Position numbers and translations under genes: made by a program | Notes under the pieces: generated by a model | The model's input: the letters and a program-made list of their open reading frames with translations, nothing else | Databases searched by the model: none | Told to the model about the DNA's origin: nothing | Assembly (NCBI GenBank): GCA_905221605.1 | Contig: CAJNDS010001112.1 | Location: 100,001-164,000, forward strand | DNA: 64,000 bases | Reading direction: 5' to 3' | From: Symbiodinium natans | Lineage: Eukaryota > Sar > Dinophyceae > Suessiales > Symbiodiniaceae | Shown: in pieces, positions 23,684 to 36,450 of the stretch | How positions within the stretch are numbered: the stretch's first letter is position 1 | Layout of the letters: each line of letters begins with the position of its first letter

Positions 23684-26165
23684 TTATGGTAGTATAGTCA
23701 GAAACATAATCTCTTAATGAGATGAGAGCAATATACAATAACCTGTACAGCAGTGCCTTCACGGCAGCAGCCTCAACAACCTCTTCATGTCTGAACTCTC
23801 AAAACCCTTTACGGTCGCCTTCAGCGCCCAAGTGCTCAATCTTGATCTGTGCGCCAGTGTCAGTTCGCACTGTGCCTGGCACACACAAATTCGGAGGTCC
23901 AGTCTTCGGAACGCATCACAACTCTTTAGCCGATTCAATGCCCACCTGCGGAAAAAAACCTGGCTTGCTGCCGCACGCTGGCCGTCTCTGCCAAACGCAG
24001 CTACAAAGCATGCAAAAGCACGAGCCTCTGCAAACACTTCATGGCACGACGTTTCGATTCTGGCTCGCGGCACTTGAGAGAAGCAAAAAAAACCAACAGC
24101 CTCTCTGACGGCCAAGCTGCTGAGGTGGCCCTCTTCAAGGCCGCAACCCGGGGGCGCCAGCAGCTGTGTGTCACGCGGGGCACCGGCAGGCAGCTCCTGG
24201 CTTCATGGGGGGGCTGACTTTAGACTTTAGAGCCTTTCGGCGCCTTCTTGTATGTGACCTGGACCCTGCGACCCAGAACCCCCGCAGATTCAACTTAGGA
24301 ACTCAAGCGTAGTTCTGGTTTCAGCATAGTGATGTCAGTAAAAACTTATGTGTACATATATGATTGTCTTGTTCCAGGTACTCTTGGGCATTGTTGCGCA
24401 AGACGTGTGCCACGGTCCTCGATGGTTTCAAGGAGCCTCGGCCCGGCTGCGGGGACGCAAAAAACATGAAAAAGGAGGTCTTCGTGCAAAAAAACAATGT
24501 GAGGATTCAGGTTTTTAGGGTTCAGGATTTAGGGTTCCAGGAGTTTGGGGTTCAGGTGTTTAGGGGTGAGGATTAGAGTTTAGTTGAAGAAGGACAATGG
24601 TTACAATTTTGAAGAGAATGGCAGCAAACGAAACAATGACAATCATGGTTTGTTGAAGCAAACCGATCTCATAGCGCACTGCGCCGTTGGCTGCTCCTGC
24701 AAGTACTCACATTCTCCATGTCAGCGTTTTACGTGTCACTCTATGGCCAAATCATGCCAAATCGATCCCCTACACCCTAAACTGCAGCATGCTGTCTTCT
24801 GAGTTAGGCATTCTGGTTTTCTCAGTTGCTTTGTCTATCTTCTAAATTTTCGCAAAATTTCCTGGAAGTTTTCAGAACGGCTTAGGCACGCTCTGACTGA
24901 AACTGTTTGTCGGCGAACCTTTTTTTCAGGACAAGGCAGGCGAGAAATCAAGTGAGCGTGGGGCCTATATCGGCCATGTCCATCATAAGCAGATGCTGCC
25001 AGCTAACAAAGAGCACTGATGAGCACTGCACAAGACAGGTGTGGCTCTCTTGGACGTCAGGCCCGAATTAAGCAGCTTTTGCAACCAAGACCGGGCCCGT
25101 GCCATCAAACAAGGTGCTAGATAGCTGCAAAACCTGATCAATGCTGAAGCCACGTTCTGAGTACGCATGCATCCTGTTTAACGATACTCAAGCTTTACTA
25201 CACCCTTACAAGACCCGAGAAGACAGCAACCCTAAACGCCTAAACTTGATGTTTGGCATGGCACAGCTCCACGGCGCACTTGCGCTGCGCAAGATCGCCA
25301 CGCAGCTCGACCAACCGGAGGGGCCCACCGTTCCTGCAGACGTGTCTGGGGGAGCCCCCCGCCATCCCTAAATCGCCAGCGAAGTATATCGGAAAGAGTC
25401 CAAACGAAATTTGGCCTGCACCGTATTGTCTGGGATGCTCGGGCGGCCCGCCCACCCCCCCCCCCCCCCAAAGACGGGAAACGAAATTCCCTGCAGGCAA
25501 TCATTCAAAACAACGGGCTAGTCTTGCCATGTCGGGAAGCGGAAAAACTACGAAAACGGGAGCTTGGGCCTTTGATTCCAGTCTTCTGTACATCACGAAC
25601 CACAAGATTCAAGGCCATCAGGATAGAAACATCCGGCCTTGCCACCTCCACAGCAGCCCCTGATTTCGCACGGATTTCAGACACCTTTGTTGGGTGCATT
25701 GGCAACATTTAAGCTGAAGCTGCCCTATAAGGTCAGCAAGCCGAGCTTTATTCTGGGCCTGCAAGCAGTCCATCCACTTCCCAAAGGGATCAAAGGGGTG
25801 TGCAACAGTGACGAGCAGGTCTTAGAATGCCCGAAGCCGACAACGCAACCAGTGAACTTTTCCAGCCGTGCCGCCGTCCGGCCCGAGCGGCCAACGATCC
25901 ATGCAGCAGCAGATGCGGAAACTACAAACCTGCAGCTGGAATTCTTGCACCCCCGGAATGGCCACAAACATGCCACAAGGAACCTTCTTGCCGTTTTGCA
26001 ATACATCGCACAAGCAGCATATTGCCAAGCAGACGAGATGCAGTACAGATGAAACGCCGGTGTCGTTGGGCGGCCTCAGCCCGACAAGAATCCGGAGTCC
26101 CCCCTTGTTTCTGGCGGGTCGCGGAAAAGCCCACCCAAGATGCTGATCCAGCAGAGAAGTCCCCG

Positions 26166-26263
26166 AAACCCTAAACCCTAAACCCTAAACCCTAAACCCT
26201 AAACCCTAACCCTAAACCCTAAACCCTAAACCCTAAACCCTAAACCCTAAACCCTAAACCCTA
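26166..26263. repeat. Longest perfect interstitial telomere-like tract
   Basis: About fourteen CCCTAAA units in a row, with a single CCCTAA unit interrupting the period. Confidence 0.97.
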
Positions 26264-26381
26264 CAGGATCCTGAGGGCTAACATGACTTGTAGAGGCCCT
26301 CCGAGATGCCAGCAGTTCAGGCAAGAGCTCCGGGGAGATTTCCTCGAGGTCTCCATCAACTGATCTACCTCATTCTCCAAC

Positions 26382-26577
26382 AGGGTTTGGGGTTTATAGG
26401 GTTAATAGGGTTTAAAGGGTTTAAAGGGTTTAAAGGGTTTATAGGGTTTATAGGGTTTATAGGGTTTATAGGGTTTATAGGATTTATAGGGTTTATAGGG
26501 TTTATAGGGTTTATAGAGTTTATAGGGTTTATAGGGTTTATAGGGTTTATAAGGTTTATAGGGTTTATAGGGTTTCA
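26382..26577. repeat. 9-bp telomere-variant array (TTTATAGGG)n
   Basis: About twenty units of TTTATAGGG, with three TTTAAAGGG units near the left end and single-base variants elsewhere. It lies about 120 bp right of the perfect CCCTAAA tract but in the opposite orientation. The Gly-Phe-Ile repeat ORF here is a by-product. Confidence 0.95.
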
Positions 26578-26720
26578 GGTTTTTTCGCTCCCGCCTAACT
26601 GGCCGAACCGCAAAGCAGGGTGTTTCTTTCTTGGCCACCTGCCCAGCACCTGCTTAGGGTTTAGGGTTTAGGGGGGCAAACACAGACATGGCAATTTACA
26701 ACAGGTAAGCCCAACCCCAT

Positions 26721-26804
26721 GGCTCTCAGTAGGGAACGAGGGAATATGCCATTTTAAGTGGTTATTCAGGGCCCGAGTCCCTCATTCCTTACTGAGAACC
26801 AGCC
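26721..26804. mobile_element. 84-bp fold-back element
   Basis: Left end GGCTCTCAGTAGGGAACGAG is mirrored by the reverse complement of the right end, GGCTGGTTCTCAGTAAGGAA, giving ~23-bp inverted repeats around a short unique loop. It differs from the GGTACC family. Confidence 0.75.
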
Positions 26805-29800
26805 AGGCACACATGACAAAGATGACGGAGCACGAAGCCCTCCAACTCACACGCTTTGTTGACTGCAGCTTCCTAGAATTTCCGTGCCATTGGGACTCTT
26901 CAAAAGGTTGACTCCCACGGGAAAGCACGGGGAACACCAATCAGCTTGATTCGCTTTACAGACAGCGCACCCGAACTAAGCCATCAACGCCATCTAGGCC
27001 TAATAAACCTTGTTTTGAATGTAGTGAAAAGGACAACACAATATGACAACAGGATTTCTCGTCTTCACTCCCTCCGAATCAAGGCCAGCACCTCGCACCG
27101 GAGTCGAGCTCCTCCGGAAAAGCTTTGCGAGCTGCCAAGGTGCAAGCCATGACTTGTTGAGCATTCACTTTTGCATAAGCAACAAGGCCGCCAACGCATC
27201 ACGATTGATCCATTGTTGTGCGCTTTTCTGAACGTTCTGGCTGTGGACACGATTCCTCTATCAAGGATGGCTTGAAAGTAACTGTTGGTAAGGTAACTTA
27301 AGGTATCCACGTTCAGAATTCACAGACTACTGCGACTACATCTCCTGGAGACGGTCCGCGAAACGCTTCGCAGCTGCCCCAAGCTTGGGGTGCGCCGTGG
27401 GGGCCAAGTCGAAGAGCTGAGACAGATGCAAGTGGTGGGGGAACGCGCAAAAAGCAAGGAGACTCAGCCTGCCCTGATGCGGCCGTATTGACAGTCCGGT
27501 AGCTGCACTGTTGCTGCTTCTATGGTCACATCATCACGAATGTCTTTTCGTCGCTTATGTACTCATCGCATGTCGGCTAAGGCCCTCGCTCGATCGTAAG
27601 GCCACCTTGATCGGCGAGCTCCTTTTGTGGGATGCACAAGCCACCAACATCAACCGAAGGCCTTGCCAGGTATCGACTATCTTTCTCTTGGCTTCCAGTG
27701 GAAGCAACCGTGTGTACTTCTTTTGTTTATGGAAGCTGCGCGGAGTCCTGAACAAGGCCCAGCACCCTCATGCAAGCAGTGAGCATGTTCTTGGGAATGC
27801 CTGGCAGCTTCTCGCCGAAAATATTTCGAAACATCGGCAGTGTTGACTGCATGTCACCGCACGTATGCCGGACCAAAAAACGGCTGCTATCTTGGAACGA
27901 CAGGCAGGCTTGAAAACAGCTACATAGCATCGTGCCACCTGCGATGCTCACGGGCTGAAGCTCGGTACCCGCAATCGCATGGCGGCCTAGGGATCCAATT
28001 GAGCGGACGTGGCACGAGCATCGGGACTGGAATCGCAACCTACTGCAGAGGCTCGGTCACTACTCGGTCTTCATGTCTGGTTGAAATTCGATGGAGTGGT
28101 AGCCACCACATTGCGAAAACTCAACCCTTCAGACATGCTGTCTGGGAGCTGATGTTGATCTCCGAAGCCGTGCTTTCCACGAGCTTCTCGATTGTATCAC
28201 CGCCAGGTCCAATGATGTGCTCGACCTGACTCGCTTTCGGGCCCGAGATGCCCGACTGCTCTCACAGGGCAACGTCTTACCTTACCTAGGCCTAGTCCGC
28301 GCGACAACGTGGAGAATCCTGTCCCAGCTTGCTGGCCAAAGGCAGCACCAGCTGGAACCACAGTGACCTTGGCAACTCTTTGGTGATTTGAAGAGCCGTG
28401 CTGAAACAACTCACTCGCCGAAGATCTGAAAGTGGGACGCTTTGGAACACCCTCACGTGTCAATCAAATTGCAATTTGGGTAAAATAAGTACTGCCGCAC
28501 ATGCCGCCAGTTCATTGGGCCCCCAACAAACACACCATCCTCGGAATCGTCCAACTCTTGCGATCGGTGAACTATTCGAATGACCTGTCGGGTCACGCAA
28601 GAAGTGGTGAGGCACATGCTGAGTTGTGCATTGGCTGCGTATATGCGTCACATGGAGAAATGACAGTCTGCCACACTCTGCATCCCAGAATGCCGGCCAG
28701 CATGGACCCAAAAACAACACCCTGAACTCAAATTAGAGGGGATAAAAATGGGAACCCCCATAAGTAGGATAATACTGCCTCTACTAACCGTATTTGCAAA
28801 GCCTGTCCCACCTCTCGGCAGGCTTTTTCGATCTGCTCAGGTTCGCCCTGAATTGTAACGATTCCTGGGACGGCTGGCTGGTAGTATGGCAGGCTTTCAT
28901 GGTCTCATGCAGGGCAACTCAGTGAGTCGGTTATTATCATACCTGCATGGGCATCGATGCCTTGTCTCAATCCTGCACGGCAAGATATCGACAAGCTTCA
29001 AGAACTAAAGTCTGGCCTGCCACACTAGCACAAGGCTGCTCTTGACACATGGCTAGCTACAGCTGACGATCTCCAAAAGATTCTCAAGTCATGGGAGGCT
29101 CGATCAGTCAGTGCGCGAGGTGTATCCCGTTCACCGGACACATTCCTGAGAGCGCAAGCCACAATCACATGCCACAACACCAGTTCAAAGCAACCCGGCA
29201 GCCACCCAGCAGCTACCTGGCGACCCTTCAATGCCATTGCCTCCGAATATCACTTGTGCACCAGAGACTTCGCAGATGTTTCTGACGACGCTCCCGGCTC
29301 GGCCTCACAACTGCAAAGACCACGAACGCATCGTAACAGTAACAGTTAAGCTTGGGTAAGAAAAGATACATCGGACCCTAAACCCTAAATCCTAAACCCC
29401 TAAACCCATAGGGGGTACCCTTACTCTCCTCACAGGCCCCCGGGCCGATGATGAGGCCGGCGGCTTCGGAGGGTACCAAGCAGCAGCAAGGTATGGCGTG
29501 CGCAGCCATGCCGCCATGAACACGGGCGCAGTCGTGGTCTCCCTCTGCTGAGTTTTCCACTAACCAGGGGGCATTAAAGGTTAACCTGTGGGGTTACAGT
29601 TATAAGGGGATTATACTAATTACCCCAAAACGGTTCAAGGTTACCTACTCTACTACAGGGTCTACAATGTCCGCTTCCCAGCTGAACCATAAAAACCCAT
29701 AACCAGCAGGCCGTTGTGGACCGATAGAGCACGCCACTGGGTAGCCATGAAGCAGGTGGAGAGCTGGCTTCTTGTGATCTGCAACTGTCATGATGCCATT

Positions 29801-30930
29801 CACATGGCAGCTCAGGTGCCATGCCTCCCTCTGTGACGTATTTCATTCAACGACATGCTGAAGATGAATTGGAGGTGCAGGTTCAACTTCTAGTCCTTTG
29901 ACATGTCTCCTGTCTCCATGCCGTGCGCGCTTGAGAGAGGGGCAGAAAGTAGCGGCTCACAGGCATAGAAAGCCAAGAACTTTCAGCAACCGAAAAAACA
30001 GATAACTATAGACGTGCCAGGATGTTTGCACGGATCCTATGTTCGTCAGCCAACGCCCTGAAGCTCATGGGCAAGGTTCCCACTTCCAGTTCTACATGTG
30101 CTGTCCATGGGTTGGCTGTCAAATTGCATTCAAACTCACGCCACGGTCCCACATCGCACATTTGTCGCACCTCACTCAGACCACGCTTGCTTCCTTTCCG
30201 TTGTCGTCTGAAGACACGCTTTGGTCCACAGCATGACAGTTGTCTCAACCTCACCTTCGGAGGCACCGTCTGCTAATCAATCCCAGACTCTATGTCCCGC
30301 AAGTTGGCTGGGCATGTTTCTTTTCATGATGAGAAGGTCACAGAGTGCGAGGTTTTATGATGTCATCGTCAGGAGCTGCTTTTTACGAACGACAACCCGA
30401 AGCTTGCCCCTGGCGCCAGGTCGCACCCACAACGACTACTTTAGGTAATACCTACATATAAATGACGAACCCGCTGCACTAGATGGTGCTGCTAGCGTGG
30501 TGTTCTTCTGTGCTCCATGAGTGAAAGGGTGTGTCAGTGTGTCAGTGCAATCCATGCTCAAGCGCGTGACTCTCGAGTCTGAAGCAAGTCAGCCGTGACG
30601 TCGCAGCTGCTTGCGGAAGGGTCTGATCCAGGCCAGAGATGCAACCAAGATCACTTGTCAACGAATCATGTCGCCTTCCTGATATCAAGGTCCAGAGATG
30701 AAAAGGATAGGCCTCCGTGATTTCAACTGCCTGGACCATCACAAAATTGAAGCGAACATGGGGCACTCAGCCGCTGAACAAGGCAAGGGTTCAGAGAACA
30801 CCAAGCGTTCGCGTGCTTTCGAAGGGTTTCCGTGATGCTCTAGAAGGCCTGAAGTCGAAATGCAGTCTAGAGGATGGGGGCGCAACATGCGCACACACAC
30901 ACACACACATCTTAAAGCCGATGAGGTGAT
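26805..30930. other. No gene recognised
   Basis: Short ORFs only. A degenerate telomere-like tract lies at 29375-29408 and a probable small fold-back element at 29578-29650. Repeat-like sequence with GGGAACCCCCATAAGTAGGA occurs near 28759. Confidence 0.4.
29578..29650. mobile_element. Probable small fold-back element
   Basis: Left TTAACCTGTGGGGTTA is mirrored, with gaps, by the right end's reverse complement TTGAACCGTTTTGGGGTAA. The centre TTATAAGGGGATTATACTA resembles the core of the GGTACC-family elements at 48776 and 56446. Confidence 0.45.
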
Positions 30931-31024
30931 TCGGCTGGAGCTGGAAGCTGGCTACCCTTTTTAAGGGGCCAGCGAAGCTGGTCAAACAATCCAAAGTCTC
31001 GACTTCCCTCAGGAAAAAAACCAC

Positions 31025-31160
31025 CTCTAGTGGGGTTCTTCTCTGCGAGGATCGGGTGGAACGTCGCTGCGCGAATCAACAAGCCAAGCTGATAATGCCT
31101 CTTCGTGGCAGGTTCCCACATGTGGACGTTGTGAAGCTCATAGCACATGCGAGCTCCACC
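31025..31160 (-). CDS. Possible exon, unknown gene
   Basis: A coding-looking minus-strand stretch ending at a donor (AGAG|GTGG). The peptide includes CYELHNVHMWEPATKRHYQL and LLIRAATFHPILAEK. The 5' boundary is uncertain. Family not recognised and no adjacent exon found. Confidence 0.3.
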
Positions 31161-31163
31161 CAA

Positions 31164-32656
31164 TGTCTCAGATAAAAAGCTAGGCTAGGCCATACTCGGC
31201 GGAATTTCATCACTGTGGACTCACTTTCAGCAGGCACGCAAGCCATCTTGATCCTGGCGGCAGTACAGCATGGGGCCACGTTGAAACAAGAAGAGCTTAG
31301 ATTGCTTCCAGCCGGCCCCCGAACTGCACCTGAAACACCGCTGCCTAGCCCTGTTTTGATGTCTGGACTGAGGCTTGAGGGCAGTGCCATTGGATCTGGT
31401 AAGATTTCTCAAGCGACATGCAACAGACTCACAGGGCCCCAGCCCGAAACCATAACTCGGAGATGCCGCCTTCATCTCACTCTCGCGGAGTCGGGGCAGC
31501 CTCCGTGAATTCGAGGGAAAATCTAATATGGCCCATTTGGCTTAAAGATATTCTTCCTTATAAGGGTAATATAGGGATTATCACCTTGTTCCTTTGGGGG
31601 TTTTAAAGCAAATAGCAGTAATAACGGCCTGAGCGGTCGAAGCCCGACCCCAAAATTGCATCGCTAAAGCAGCCGTCCCATATGCTCCCCACCTTCACGG
31701 ACGGCACCTGCCCTTGCGCTGCCGGCGGCCGCGCCTCAGGAGAAGTGGTCAAGCTTAGCTTTTGGCTTTTTTGGCGGACATACTGAAGCTTGTGGTGTAT
31801 GGCCCTGTGTCTGACTTTGTATGGCTCGGGGCTTGGTGCAGGAAACCGGGCTCTCTTCAAAGCGGCACTTTGTTTGCAGGGCCTGGCCTTTCAAGGCCCA
31901 GCCTCCCCAAAAGCCCTAAGCCGAAACCACGAATTCCCATTTCACTGGTCAAAACCGGTACGAAGGCCTACTCCCAAGAAAGGCATTGTTTGGACGACGC
32001 TGTAGCCCCCTAGCTCCAGAAAGCACTTCTCTCGATAACACACCCCCGCCCCCCCTAAATCAGGGGGAAAAACCAACAATCGATGATTTTCCTCGTTGGT
32101 ATGGCCATGAACCTGTATCCTCTTTGGTTTGGCGGGGGTAGAGTGGAGTGACATATGTGCGAAGGACGCCCCTGCATGAGATTTGCAATCCATGCTCTTT
32201 CCAAACCCTGCAACCCTGCTACTTGGACCCTTAGGATGGAAACAAACTCGCGCGTTGGCTGCTTGTTGACATGAACCCTGCGCCTCGTCACTGTCAATGT
32301 GCTTTATTTGCAGAGATGTCGGTGTGTTTCTACTGATTCTGTTATCCTGGGTCATGTACCATGTAACCATCATGTACCACGTACAGGAACCCTCGACCAG
32401 CTGTGCCTACACGTTTGGGGACCCGCTGTGAACTTTTTCGTCGGAAAAGCGGCCCATGGCCAATTGTTTATAATTGTTCTGCAACCACCAGCTTGCGGGC
32501 GTGCAGAATGCTCACAGGCATCATTCGCCACGTCGTGAGGTTTTGGAGACGAGAAGGCTGCTTGAGTCAGCTGCAGGAGAGCTCCATAAATGGGCATCCA
32601 TCTTCAGGTCTTCAGGACCACTGTCCATGCCGACGCAGTTCTTCGAGGGGCCGCGC
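31164..32656. other. No gene recognised
   Basis: Downstream flank of the SLC19-like gene in the direction of transcription. Only unsupported ORFs are seen. No polyadenylation signal can be assigned; dinoflagellates generally lack AATAAA. Confidence 0.4.
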
Positions 32657-35600
32657 TTAACTTGTGTCAGAGTGCGACTCTGCAAGCTGCTGGTGGTGCT
32701 CGCCGCGCTCGCTCTGCTCGCTACTCTCGCCGAGCTCGCCGCTCGAGCTGAGAGGCTGAGTGCAGAACATGGCCAGCAGCAAAACAGCCAGTGACAAACC
32801 AAGCTGAATCATAGCCAGCCTGAGCGAAGCACACTCAGCTGTGTGCATCCTGTATGTTAACGTGCGACTGAACGACTTGAACATGCCATGGAAACAGAAG
32901 CTCAGAATTTAGAAATGATCCCGATGAAGCTAAGCAGGGAGCAGTCTGTAAACAGACTCAGTGGTCTTGCCCAGTATGTTGAAGAGAACAAGGGAAATTA
33001 GCCCGTTCAGCAAGGCCCCCGCCGCCGAGTTAAGCAGGAACAGTGCAGACACAGCTTGCCCAACAGCGGCTTCACCGTGCTCACCACAAAGGTCACGAAG
33101 GTTGCTCGCAGAATCCACAGCGCGGCGCGTCTCGCCATAGAAGAGGGTATTTGCAAAACTCCATGACATGAAGAATACGGTGAAGGATGCACCCAGGGAC
33201 CACTCCACGCTAGGTGCCCATGCCATGGTGGCAGCCATGCCCGCAAGCACAAAGCTTTGCGTCAAGAAGATGACGACAGGCATTCGCGAGCAGGTCCGTT
33301 CCTGCTTGGCATTTTTTGCTCACTAATTTGTGTTTACCATCCTTCTGCTCCAAACTTCCTTTACTTCCCTGCCCTGTGCCAGGCACAAATGGACTCCATT
33401 CGTCACTGTTCTAACTAAGAGTCAACTTCCCCTCGTGTAAGGAGGGAGGAGGAAGCCGCGCCGGCAAGTAGCCCCACAGCAAAGATCGTGCCATTGTGGT
33501 CCTTGGCAGCAAGACGAGCGTGGAGGTGAACGTGCCGTATGACTCTTCTGCACTTTAGACGTTTTCTCATGCATGGCAGAATATGTGTATGTATATATAG
33601 AAATATATATATATATGTATAATGTCTGCATGATTTGTTCACCACTCCCTCAAACAGTGTGTCAACACTAAGGGGTCTTATCAGGGTAAGAGCGGGTGTA
33701 CGTGGCCGAAGCCGAGCGGCGTGCACGGCCGCCGCGCGCGGCCGGGACCACACGCTGTTCTCGAAGCGCTTGTGCTTTGGGCGAGAATCGCGCTCGCGCT
33801 TAGGCGCGGGCGTGGCTGCACTCGCCGTCCTCGAAATGGTCGTCGCTGTTTGACGTCATCCGAGCATCTGTTTAATTTGGGCCCCCCCCCCCCCCCCCCA
33901 CCGCAATAAGAAAGGCCGGGTTCCGCAATAGTAAGACCGTGGCCATGTATTGATTCTCTATTAAAAACAATAGGCCGCAGATCCCTGAGGTGCTGTAGCT
34001 TCGCAGCTCAGCAAGCAAAACAAGAAGCCTGCCGACACATTTTGGAACCTCCCCGAAATCATTTTCTTTAAATGTGGTGGTATTGGCCCATACGAAATCC
34101 ACCGTAATGGAAAGTAGTCTTCCGGCGGGCTTCTCGGCGAACAAAATTTCTTTGAATGTGGGGGTATTAATTAAACAGATGCTCGGATTCCTTGTCGGCC
34201 AAATTCGACACTATCATCGGTTGCTTTTGTTGCACGTCGGTGTTCGCCAACTGCAAAGCTGTCTCAGCTGTCTGGCTTTTGGACGTCTGGGGTTGCATGG
34301 TCTCTCACTGTAAACTTAGGGGTCTATGCTGGCATATGCTGGCATACTATGGATACTGAACATCAGTGAATAACGTATGACGGGCATCTGGACCACGGAT
34401 ATTGTCGGCGTAGAGGGATGATTCATAGCCGTAAACTAGCTGGTAAAGCGGATAGGTGCAGATCCACCATAACGCAGACAGCCAGAAGTTTCGACTGCCG
34501 TACGCTGCCAGCAGGAGCGCCCTTGCTTCCGGCAACTCGTCGTCCGTGTCCGGCTCGGCGTCATGCAATGTGAGCGCAATCGCAGAAGCAATCAAAACCG
34601 AGACGCCCGAGATCCAAAATAAGCCTACCAATCCTATATCCGTAGCATGGAGCAGCCAATCGCCACAGAATCCTGCCAGTGTGTGGGCGACCAAGTAGGA
34701 TGCTTGGCAGACGGCTGTCAGTCGCTGACTCTCCCCCGGGAGCACCTTCAAGCAGTACGCATAGAATGCCAGTTCACCAATCAGGCCCACGGCAAAGGTC
34801 ATCTGCATCAGCTGCATAGAGAACAAGCTGTCTCCTGACACAGTAGTCTGATGCTAAGGCTGTTCAGGAGCCTGCACATGCACTACACTGAAAATTCATA
34901 TTTTCTTTGCAGGGCGAGCATCCAAAGAGGAGGAGGCCTCGTGTGGCTAATCGGCCCGCACAGCCCAAAAGAATCAGGACCTCGCCGGGTAGTGAGCACA
35001 TTCTATATATACAACTGGCCAATTCATGGCACATCTTGAATGAGCTCCATTCGCATGGGATATTCTCGCTCCACTACTTTCTGCTACACATGAGCCCTCG
35101 AGGCTTCCTTGTCTGAGAAGCGCGAGGTCGCACTCCTCAAGCTCACCAATTTCGCGGCAGCCTTAGGCGACAAGAGGTCAACTATGAGCACCACAGGCAA
35201 CTTGCATTTGCGGCTCTACAGGCTCTCATGCGCAGACATCTTCGTTTTATATAACTGCATGGCGAGCCGCGCAAAGACAAACGACAATCAGCGATCCATA
35301 CGTGTAGACGGTATAGACCTCCAAGGCACAGGACACGTGTCACAAAGCTGTGCCATTTTTCAGCTCACGATGACCACTTCCACTGACGAAGATGCTTCTG
35401 TCGGGAAGAAACGGCGATGTTGGCAGGCACGGCCCGCCATGACCGGGGGGGGGGGGGGGGGGGGCCATATGGGAGTTTCCGAAAAGAGGGGACCCCTGCA
35501 ATCGACCAAATAGTAGGTTCCCCTTTTTATAAGGACCCCAATAAGGTACCCCCTAACTTCGGAAACCCCCTCAAAAATGGTTGCGAAAAGCCGAGGCCGC

Positions 35601-35856
35601 TCTTCGACTGTGTGCGATAGCGAGCCTCAGCATCTCGCTGGTGCTTGGTGAGGTGCTTGACATCCTCCATCGAAGCAAGCAGGTGGCAGTCCCTTCTCTT
35701 TACAAGGATCTCTTCACCCTGAAAGGTTTGCTCTGACACTGAGTCACTGAGAGTCCCTCAGTCCTGAAGGTAGGCTGACAAGTGGGGCTCGGAGGGCTTG
35801 AAGCTCAGAAAGAAGATGAAGGCGGCGCACTGTGCGAAGACAGGCCAGGAACCCAT
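32657..35856 (-). CDS. SLC19-family (folate/thiamine carrier-like) transporter
   Basis: Nine exons assemble to 451 codons in one frame: 35764-35856, 35626-35664, 35283-35318, 35147-35200, 34923-34980, 34362-34834, 33427-33501, 32967-33301, 32657-32849. SLC19 landmarks appear in order: FKPSEPHLSAYL after TM1 (the RPSEPFLTPYL region of animal members), VYTVYTYGSL before TM2, TM3 LLLFG leading into SMQLMQMTFAV, the aromatic helix ALWWICTYPLYQLVYGYES, HNGTIFAVGLLAG, then the last helices. About twelve membrane spans are expected, and a plasma-membrane vitamin carrier is the likely role; the substrate cannot be read from sequence. Introns: three GA-AG (35665-35763, 34835-34922, 32850-32966), one GC-AG (35319-35625), four GT-AG. 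Seven of eight acceptors are followed by G. The start could lie slightly upstream; the frame is closed by a stop near 35910. Confidence 0.85.
33590..33625. repeat. AT microsatellite in SLC19 intron
   Basis: TATATA-rich run within the 860-bp intron 33502-34361. Confidence 0.8.
33858..34188. mobile_element. 331-bp inverted-repeat-bounded element in SLC19 intron
   Basis: The ends are perfect 20-bp inverted repeats: ATCCGAGCATCTGTTTAATT at 33858-33877 and its reverse complement at 34169-34188. The interior has a C18 run just inside the left end and two direct copies of a TTTCTTTRAATGTGGKGGTA segment near the right. No coding capacity is evident. It lies in the intron 33502-34361. Confidence 0.75.
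35443..35464. repeat. Poly-G run
   Basis: About 21 consecutive G residues in the SLC19 intron 35319-35625, immediately left of the fold-back element. Confidence 0.9.
35471..35572. mobile_element. ~100-bp fold-back (MITE-like) element in SLC19 intron
   Basis: Left GGGAGTTTCCGAAAAGAGGG is mirrored by right (reverse complement) GGGGGTTTCCGAAGTTAGGG, followed by GGGACC and GGTACC boxes. The core TTATAAAAAGGGGAACCTAC (reverse strand) matches the family core. It lies in the GC-AG intron 35319-35625. Confidence 0.8.
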
Positions 35857-35912
35857 CGCCCAAGATCTGAAGATCTTTTTGAATCTATACCAGTGCAGCT
35901 GATGCTAGTCGC

Positions 35913-36450
35913 ATGATGCACATGGACCTGTAAAAAGGCGATTTGTTCAGCTATAGGGAAGGACATCAGAAGCGTGACCGCCCGAATCCCCCCCACATGT
36001 CCCATAGTCACTAGTCCATGCCATGCAGTCTGGTTTACAACTGGCAGAGGGTGCTGCCGTGGGTAAATGGTTTTGACCGCATGTCCTAACCCTCCGACAA
36101 TGCAGTCTCCAATAACCGGAGCCAAGGCAAGCTTGAAGAATGTGCCTCTGAAAGTCGTACGGGCCGCTTCATGATAAGGTACTATCAAGCTAACCGAAAT
36201 AATCCGGGGCGTGCATCGCCAACAGCCAATTCACATGCTCAGTTCTGATAGGGCTGCAAACCACTCCCTGCTGGCTATTCCTTATTGACCAGCCCTTGCC
36301 CCCTTGCTGTAGCTCCTCGCAGTCTGGAGAATGCATCAGCGTTTTTGGCCATGCCAGCCACTATGCGCTGACTATGCTATAGGTCCTAGGTCGCACAAGA
36401 ACTCCAGGAACTCTAACAATCAGCCGCCACCTTGGGTGGCTGCCAACTCA
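35913..36450. other. No gene recognised
   Basis: Spacer between the SLC19-like gene and the PDZ-like ORF. No feature seen. Confidence 0.4.

Larger units (their letters stand above)
19437..26165. other. Gene-poor stretch with telomere-like tracts
   Basis: No gene could be supported apart from a weak ORF at 21288-22037. Telomere-like tracts occur at 20165-20188, 20575-20600, 20739-20776, 23409-23500 and a degenerate one at 24505-24580. Mononucleotide runs lie at ~22373-22383 (G) and ~25456-25469 (C). Confidence 0.4.

Noticed and set aside
26306-26671. ORF encoding a Gly-Phe-Ile repeat protein
   Set aside because: Produced by the TTTATAGGG array.
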